A DNA stretch of 64,000 nt from Metopolophium dirhodum. Taxonomy: Eukaryota > Arthropoda > Insecta > Hemiptera > Aphididae. Location of the stretch: contig NC_083561.1 in assembly GCF_019925205.1 (NCBI RefSeq), positions 10,477,217 to 10,541,216 on the forward strand, written 5' to 3'. The notes under the pieces are model-generated. The model saw only the letters and a list, made by a program, of their open reading frames with translations. It was not told where the DNA came from and did not search any database. A program made the position numbers and the translations under genes. Shown here one piece after another: positions 1-10,000 of the stretch; position 1 is the stretch's first letter, and every line of letters begins with the position of its first letter.

Positions 1-215
1 TTATTTATAAATTACTTTATTCACAATAATATCATCAAATACACTTGGTAATATCATAGGCTGACGGACCGTTTTCGCTCAGAATCGTTTTTCTTATACA
101 ATGATATTATATCATTGAATTCAAATTTAACACCATCCATTACAGTGACCCACTTGTAACATACTGTACAGCAGAGCGACATCCACTTACCCACCTTTTT
201 TATCATATATATACT
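1..215 (-). repeat. copy of dispersed 'TCTGAGCG' repeat family (partial, intronic)
   Basis: Contains the signature GCTCAGAATCGTTTTTCTTA, a TATAATATCAT palindrome and the block with ACTTGTAACATACTGTACAG. The same block in either orientation occurs at 27737-27870, 42350-42560 and 45546-45690. It lies left of bdl exon 7 and is cut by the window edge. Confidence 0.6.
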
Positions 216-871
216 TTTATTCGCAGACTTTTATCTCATAATGTATGTACCTAATATTTTTAATTTTTATTGTATTATTACTGTGTAAATTCCAATCAGA
301 TTTGTCATAAACATTGATTTATTGAATATGTCATTGAACATATTTATATATTATTATTTTTATAATTATTGTATTTTTGAAATATTTATAAGAATTCATT
401 AACAACATTAAACATCACGCATTAAAAACTCTGTGTTACTATTTTAGGCGTCGAAGAGTTTTTATTTAATTTTTTCATTTAAGAAAATATAATTTATGTA
501 ATATTTTTAATGTAGTATAATTAATATAAATTTTAATATTTTAAAACTTTTAACATTTTTACCGGACTTTTAAGTATAATACCCAATTTTAGATAGACCA
601 TGATACCACTAATAACATTTTTAGATAGGCCATGATACCACTAATAACAAACGATATTAGATAGGCCATGATGACATTTGGAATTTTCACAGTGGACCTA
701 ACGGTTAAACATCAAAACTAATCACTTGGTCTCACACGTCTCCAAAATATGAATCTATTGATATATAAAAATAAAACACATATTTGAATTTTTGAGATTG
801 TCAATGATGGTTCTTAGGCGACGATTTCGTGTGATATAGAAGGTAATTTGTAAAAACACTTATACCTATAC

Positions 872-1050
872 CTTTCGAGCGACTTGTTAGTATGGACTTG
901 CTGAACATAGATTCACCGCTCATCTCGTCCCGGCACGTCACCATTATCTCGTATTCCCCGCCAGTGTTTAAATTCCATAGAATCGCTTTCCCGTCGCTGG
1001 ACGTCGCTGTTGCGTTCCAGTTCGACGATGCCGAGCTCGTGTCTCTACTC
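872..1050 (-). CDS. bdl: bdl-like exon 7: remainder of FN3-1
   Basis: Acceptor TTGTAG precedes 1050. The exon encodes NWNATATSSDG, then LNTGGEYEIMVTCRDEMSG and SMFSKSILTS, the E-F-G strands of an FN3 domain. The exon ends at donor GTATAG after 872 with one leftover base. The next exon is outside the window. A slightly longer exon using a nearby GT cannot be excluded. Confidence 0.75.
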
Positions 1051-4000
1051 CTACAACGACGCCGTATATAAATCAACAATAATATATTAAAGGCCGCGTC
1101 GTGTCTTTGTCGGTACTTGATTTATTACAATATATTATTATTTATTATTATATATGAAGTCGTCGCGTATATAAGATTCCAACCAAGTTATACTAATATA
1201 GCAATATCCAATACACTATACACATAAAATATTTTATTTGTGCATGTGTATTTTTACAACTTTTAGATTTTTATAAGAACACCTTATCGTATAAAGTTTT
1301 CAAGCATTAGCTATTAAAATTGAAAATTTTATAAATTATTTAGTTACTAATTACTATAAAATAACTTGATAAGTAGGTAGGTTTAATGAATTGTATCAAA
1401 ATCTGAGTATCAAAAACTTATAAAAAAAATTGTGCCTATGTATTTCCAATATTTTTAATTGCTAAATTAACAACTTATGTGGGAACTTGTATTAAATGTT
1501 CAATATTTTTACCGAGCCCAAACATTTTTATCTACACATTAAATAAAAAATAAATAAAATGTAAATACCTAATATCTAATTAGAAAATGATATTTGTATA
1601 ATTGGATAACGTACAGTTATTGTAGGTACAGTATTCGATGTAACAACAGAATATTAATTGTACCTATTTGTGTAATTTTAGAAACATTTTTAAAGTAAAA
1701 ATTATACTGCTAGGTATATGGTAGCCGAGAAGTATAATATATTTATATATAGCTACAAAATAATTCAGGGGTGGCCAAACCGCGGCTCGCGTCATAGCCC
1801 ATATTGACTCATGCTGCTCGCGTCTTACCGTGACGCAAAACATTTTTACTGATATAATAATAGCCAGGTATTATATGAAGATATAAATGATATAATTATT
1901 ATCCCATACAAAATTTAAACTGACATTATTATACGTTTTTATATGTATTATTGTTTCGCATTCTACATTTTATTTAATTTAATATTTTATCATATTTAGG
2001 TATGATAATAAATTGAGAACCTTTTTTTTTCTGATCTTGGCTCTTACATATTTTTTCATTATACTGTGCAGCTCGCAACTATCTTATCGCTGCCCCCCCC
2101 CCCCCTCCTGCTATATTATACTATAAATGTATTATGTATTAAGTTTTGATATATGTTTATGATTTATGAACATAAATTAATAAATATATCATATTATCAT
2201 AAAAAAAATGTTCTATCCAAGATTGGGTCTCAAACTCTTGACACATAGGTACGGTTAGAAAACTATAGTGTTTAGTAGTCTATAATACAACAAGTATTAC
2301 TAACCATACAGTGCAGAATGAATATGGTCGTTTCCAGTAAGCCACGATATTCTTGTTAGTTGCATTTACGTGTAAATCGAAATGTTTACGGTGGAATAAG
2401 TTTTCCTCGACGATCAACTCTGTTTCCACCGAAATAGTAGCTGCGATGTTGGATGCCACACATCTATAGACACCTCTGTCTTCACTCCTCACACCAGTCA
2501 GAGTTAGATTACCGCCAGTGACTGTCACTCGAGGATAAAATAAACTCTTACCGTCCGCCTATAAATAGGTAGGTATATACAAATAATATAAATAATTAAA
2601 ATTTTAATAGTTTTTGTTATTTCTTTATTTAAATAATAATGATAGTAATATATTGGACATAGGTAGATTATAATAATTGTTGTCGCACAATAATACGCAC
2701 TTATTATTATAATATAATATGTGTACTGCCATAGGCGTAACTAGACCTTAAAGTTAGGGGGGCTTCAGCTCTAGCATTTTTTTAATAAATAAATAATTAA
2801 TGAAATGTATAAGGGGTTAAGAAATTCTGAGGGGGCTGAAGCCCACCCAAGCCCTCCCCTTATTTACACCTATGTAAGTACTGCAGACTTCAGTTAATGC
2901 GAAGCACTTGCGTAGACAAAGAATTGATATTCAAACTCAATATTAAAGAATTATAACATTTATTATAATATAGGTATTTATGAATTACGAATAAGCGTTA
3001 ACAATTATGCAAGTTAATGTAGTCAACCATGGTTACATGAACAACAAATCAAACGAGTCTCCCTTAAAGATAACATATTAAAATAGATTTTTTTTATTAA
3101 GTCCGGCGTCTATGGCCATTAGCTGTTGTGGGGGTTATGAACTGCGGTTGGTAAGGTTGGCACGGTTAATACGGTAGGTAAGCAACATATATGTGTGTGG
3201 CAAGGTTTTAAGTTAAAACTTTTAACTACTAAGAACCCGGGTGGTCACCTATCCGGGAGCAGCTAGTAGCATTATTTACTCTTAGTCGTATTGTGCGACT
3301 GGGAGCAAAAACAATGCGCCACGCCAAGCCACTAAAATAGATTATTGGTTAGTAAAAAATGATACTATACGCATAGATACGATGATATGCAATTTGTTAA
3401 GGACTTAAGGTTAACTAGTTTTTTGCACACCGATGCCTGATGGCCGTTGCGTTTTTTAGGATAAGACCATGTGCTATTGATGAGACATTGAATGTGATGT
3501 CTGGACGGACAATGTAGGGGAGGCTAATATAGGGTCAACCATTTAAGCGGCCCTCGAATCTCTGAGTTGCGCAAACACTAACTTATGATAACGAAATGAA
3601 AATAAAACCATATGATATTATGCATTATGTGTAATACCTTCTGCCAAACAATCGCCGGACCTCTGTTGTCGAAATTCTCTGCTTCACATGGCATTGTGAT
3701 GTTATCTCCGAGTTTACGGAAGTACAACACTTTCGGTACAACAATTAATTTCGGTGGATGCTGGACGATCACGTCCATTGGCGTAGATGCCCCTTCAGTT
3801 CCCAACTCATTGAATGGCGTGCACGTGTATTTACCACCGTGTTCTTTCTCTACCTATAACGTGCAATGTGCATATAATTATAATACAATAATAAACAAAC
3901 AAGTTAAAATCCTATAACATATTAGGTACCTATATGTACTTACACACTTACACGTATTACATATTATAATATTTCAAAATCGGTATAGGTACTTGTAAAG

Positions 4001-7000
4001 TTATGACTTATCATATAAATATAAAAATACAGTTTGTTCCAACAGTTCCGTATCACCCTAATTATTTACGTGACTAATAAGTAATAAGTAGGTATATCTA
4101 AATATAAAAGAACTTTTTTCAACTGTTGTCTATTATAAGAATAAAGAAATTTACCTACGCTCTTAAGTTAAAATGTTCATAGATACAATTATATCGAAAA
4201 CTTTAAAATTCAAATATTTCAAGGTCAATGAGATGTTTGGGGGTGATATGAGATTTTTGGGACATATAGTGTACATAATATATAAGCATATAAATCGATT
4301 CGTACCCGATCAAAGTAAAGAGAGCCGTTTAGCCTGTGGTAAACTCCGGGCACGTTGTACGTGTCGAACAAGAACCCGTCTTTTTCCCATCTTATTTTCG
4401 TCAGCGGTGGGTTGGAATGGAAGTGACAATCCAAGGTACCGGGCTTACCGTAAGCAAGAAAAACTTCAGCTGGTGAATAGACGACTTTCGCTTTGTCTGA
4501 AAAAGGCGTAGTATCATGATTAAGCTGTATATAATATTGACAATATTTGACATATTAGATATATACTTATGACTTAAATAAGATCATAAACGAGACTTTG
4601 GCTTAAGAAAAGAATTATTACTTAAATTAAGGTTGGTCGAGACCTAGGTACCTTAAGCATTGCTTTTAGTTAATATCACAATTTTTTTTTTTTAACTATC
4701 AAAATTGGGTTAAGCAATACTTATTTTTAAGCATCGACTATATGAATACGGCATTAAATCTCTTACATAAAATATTTGATGAGACGGGGTGGAACACGCT
4801 GGTCTGTCGATTCCAAAAACCCAAAAATAAAGAAATAGAATCTTATTTAATAAAAATCGTTCCAATATTATACGCTATAAAACAATAATATTACATTAAT
4901 GTCTATTCGCCAAATGTGAATTTTTTTTTATAGGCTTGGAAATTATTTGAGGGGTATTTATGACACCAAAATATTGATTTAATCAATAGGTACTTGATTA
5001 AACACTTACACTGAACATTGAGAAAGGCACCAGCAGACAGTGTTCCCTTTGCTGATACTATGCGGCACGAATAAAAACCATTGTCGTTCAATGCTGCATC
5101 ATAGATGTCTAACGAACCTTCTGGAGTCACAAGAAATCTACTATTCAAGAATGGCAAATCGTCCAGTGGCACGCCATCTTTATACCATTGGACGACGAAC
5201 TCGGGATCTTCTTTCACGCAACTGAAATGAACGGACTCGTGTTCCATCCTGGTTTGGTTGATCGGGGGTATACTCATCACGTCTCCACCTGTATCTCGCC
5301 GCATAATATACTTTAGTAAAAAACACAAATTGCATTCTATATATAACAATGATTAACAGCAACCACACTGTAAGTAATCTGTTTTTGAAAATTGTGATAC
5401 TTTTTAAATATATTTATTATTTAATTTCTTACAAGGAAATACTTAGAGCGTCACTGAGAAAATTCGTGTGGATACCTGTATAATACTGTATAGAGGGGAT
5501 CGTGGGAGATATTTCGTTAAATTTCAATGCGTAACTACAGCAAAACCTACCCATAATAAGTAAATTAATAGCAGTCATGTGTGTCACCTCATGAAGGAAA
5601 AATCAAAAATGTACCAAACTAGCCTTAGCTCTATTAACACATGGACGGCGCATATAAAAGAATGACAATAATGTACAGAGAGAAAATACAAGTGATGCTT
5701 ACTTAGTGAACATTGGGCGAGAGAGGAAAAACCCACAAACATCAATTAAAAACTCGGGAATTTATGGAAGTAAAATATTATGTAGAAAGAACTAAAGCAG
5801 CACATGGGGATGACAAACAATTATATTTTGTTTCCCCATAACAATGATGTGTGTTTTTTTTTTCTATTTGTGTCTGTGTACACGATAAGTATAGTCAAAA
5901 TAATGCTTTGATTTTCAGCTTATCAGTATCTTTTCCGGTAGAAAAGTGAATCTAGTTGGTGAAATACTGAAATTTGTAAATCCACAATAATTTTATATGA
6001 GCGTCTGAAGTTTAAATTTCAACCAAATTCGTAAAATTTTAAAATTGTTTTAAGTCTTCTAACTGAAATTCATGAAACTTTTTCTTTTTATATTTAAAAT
6101 TTGAAAAATTAATATAAGATTCCTCATAAGTTTGTCAAGCTAAAACAAAAAAAAAATGTCTATCAGAGTTAAATTAAATTTTTATGATCGTTTGAAGTTC
6201 AACTTTTTACAACATTGTATATTCACTCGATTTTTCATGGAGCGATTTTCTTATTTGGTTATAATTCAAAAACGAATAACCTAGATACTTTAATGATATT
6301 TAGTTTTTACACTATATATTTATTTTATCATTTTCTATGCCTACTTGATAAAATTTTCAAAATATTTTGACTCGTGTTGAACTGTTTCCAGACGTTATCA
6401 ATTTTAATTTTTTTTTGTTTTTTTCTTATATATCAATAACATTTTATTCGTTGGGTTAAAAACTTAAAAATTGAATAGGTACAAGGCTCCTAGCATGTCA
6501 TTACAATATCAGTTTAAAAATATAAAAAATACATAGGCAAGATGTTATAAGCATTTAAAGTTAAAATTCCGATAAAATTTATCATATTGAAATTTACTTA
6601 TTGTTTTGCAGTTAAAAATGTATGAAAATATTTTCATACTGGAACCAAAAAATCCAAAATTATAGAAACACAATTTTATAGTTATTTTAAGTTTGGACAA
6701 AATTAGATATTTAAACGGATATCGGTTATTCGGTAAAATTGATTTTGTTCGGTGTTGCGTAAATATTCCCGTTATTTGATTTTTCCTCGATTATTACACG
6801 ATAAGTACTGGACAGTTTTTACTTTTGACCCCCAAAAGTATACCAAGAGTCAAACTGTGATGACAGAACCTTAAACCATACATACACCACTGTAAAACCG
6901 ATTATCGCTGTATATGTTCAGAATCTAAACTTTATCTTTACTTAAATTGTAAGTTGTAACAAATATTTATTCTGTATAATGGCTGTATAGTGTCCGAGGA

Positions 7001-10000
7001 AAAGATATGTCTAACAAAATTATTTTGCACAACCCGTGAAAAAAATCCTGCGAACGCCAATATAATATCATATTATATGATGTTTAGTAATTGTTTATCC
7101 AACCATTACAACCAGACATTAAAGTTCTACAAAATAATATTGGCACATTGGAGGGTCTTACAAAATATTTAATGTCTTGTTAATCATACAAAAACCTCGT
7201 CACTGGTCAGCCAATTTTTCACATATAAATACCTAGGACATATTTACATGCGAATGAAATCAGTATGATATTATAAAACAAAGTAGGTAATATATTGTAT
7301 TGACTTTTCAATTAAAAATTATACGTCAAAAATACAAGTGCGATAACCAATAATATATATTTTGTTCAAGTCATAGTAGTCAACTAATATATAAACATTC
7401 TAAAAATATTTAATTATTCAAATAGTATTGTTATTATAACTTTTAAATACCTACACCTACCTATTATTCATATTTATATAAGGTTTGTTTTTTTATCATT
7501 AAACCATGTGAAAAATATAATATGTACTATACCTACCTATATTGAAATAACCTAATTTATTATTAAAATCTATGTTTTAATAAATATATTCAGATATTCT
7601 GTTTTTACTATTATGTAGCTATGTAGGTAGAAAATATCAAACGCAGTATACGGAAGCATTAATTTAATTTTAGTGGAAAAGGTTATTGTCGTTATTATTA
7701 TATTATTATTCATATTTGAATATCACACTTTAAAAATGGTAATTCATATAAATATTGTAGTAGCATTTTTGTTAAATGATACCTACATAATAAAACCCTA
7801 GACAATTTTATTGTGTTAAGAACCTATTACAAAGTTTATATAATTAGCATAGAACTTGTAAGTAGGTAGGTAGGTATCCAGCCAATTTATAATTCTAATA
7901 AAGACCATACCAATAATATCTAAGTTATGCAAACCTAACCTAAGTATATGTTATGAAAGGGAAGGGTTTAATTTAAAAAGTAACTTGTACTATAAACAAA
8001 TATAAAATAGTATCACGGTAAATAATGTGTTAGCTTTATTGACAGACTTTTGTGGGATATTTTTGATTAGTACATACAAGTCCTTCGACTCACTTCTTCA
8101 TATTATAGTCCATCCTGTCAACAATACCTCCAATAAATAATTAATAAAGGGACCCTGAATAATATTTACTGGTAGGCTGACCTCGTATTCTCCAACAATG
8201 TTAAATTTTATCAGTAAGTCAAGGTCACACATGACTAAATCAGTCAAAGAACACTTAAAAACATATTATTTAGAATTGTACTTACCCATAATGAAATAAA
8301 TCATTTAAAAATCAAAACTCTTATCTTTATATTGAAATGTCTTGTAAACAATAAATGTTTTTTTCGCTTGGCAATATTATTTTGGGATTAATGCAAGTCA
8401 GAAATTATTATTATTGTATTTTAACGCCTAAATTATTATTATTTTAATATAATTATGATGGTTGAAGTTGACGAAACAATTTCCTAAATAAATTTAAACA
8501 GCATCAGTACCGAATTCGTTCATATTAGGTACTATATCAGTCATTTACACAACACCATAGAGATTTTGTTTACATGTAAGCTTCAAAACATTCACATATT
8601 AATGTTCTTAATAAGATAATAATTTATAAATTTGAATATAATTTATGTAGGTATTTCAGTATTTGTGAGTACTTAATATATAATATAACTGTTAGGATTC
8701 GATTGTCTGTTTTTGTCTAACACACGCGTGACATAGTATTTTGGACGTGCTTTTTCCCAAACATACTAATTGATCTAATGAATCGCTAAGAATTCTAAAA
8801 ACAGATTTGAATTTGTCATCAAGTCTACTTGAAATCAACTTTCCATATTTTTCATTTTTTGATTTTAACTTCTCCAAAAATTAAAATACGACAATTTTTA
8901 AATACTCTTTTTTAATATGACATTTCTAGGAATTTGGGGGATAATTACAAACATGTGGGAAAGTCGATTTCAAGTAGATTTGACGACAAATTCAAATCTA
9001 TTTTCAGAATTCTTATTGCTTCAATAGATCAATTGGAATGTTTGGCAAAAAACACGTCTAAAATACTATGACGCGCGTGTGTTAGACAAAAACAGAAAAT
9101 CACGGTATCGAATCCCCTTAATAGTTAATACCTACTTCAATAAAATAGGTAGGTACCTAATAGCTTTATTTTTGTGATAAATTTGAACGATTAGTTTAAA
9201 TTGTCATTTAGTTTAAGTTAAAATAAATGTTTTTGTTCCTATTTAACAGGTAGGTACCTACTACAGCAAATCATTTGTTGGAATGGAATGATTGCCTCAA
9301 TTAATAATTATTTATAACTTGGAATTATTTATTAAACAAACGTAGGTAAGTATGCAGTTAATAATAATTATCTACAAATCAATGTATCATAAGTTGTTAT
9401 GTGTCATAACTCAATTTTTCTAAATCATTTAAAATGATAGGTACCTCCTAAAATAAATAAAAATAGTTTTATTTGTTTATAATAAGTATTATGAATCATT
9501 TATTGTTATTTAAAGTAGGTACCTATTAGTTGGTTGTATGCTTCACGCATAATTCAAACAAATAGTTTAACTTTATTGTTAACACATACATTGCTACACA
9601 GGTAGGTATAATAATTACCTGTGTAATTTAAATAACTTTAAAATACCTATAGGGTATAAGACATAAACCTTAATATATAGTAACTTCAGTTTTTACGATT
9701 AGTAATTTTGTCATTCTTGATCTATTTTTATTATTTATCAAGGATAAATTTTAAAATGTCTGTTCAATATTGAGCAATTGATTCAGTTTACAATGTTTAT
9801 TGTTTACACACTGTAATTTTTATAGTTTATCTTAATGTATAACGAATACACTGTGATGTACACTATACATAATTACATCAATATTAAAAATGTCGTAATA
9901 TAAATAAAATGGTTTAACGGACATAAAAAAAGTTAGGGTATATTAATAGGTATGGTACGCTACAGACATATTAAGATCTATGTAATTTTGAAACGTTAAG

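Noticed and set aside
3612..3917. 101-codon plus-strand ORF
   Set aside because: Antisense shadow of bdl exon 5; no domain character.
4173..4511. 112-codon plus-strand ORF
   Set aside because: It is the antisense shadow of bdl exon 4, whose Ig motifs and splice sites are clear on the minus strand.
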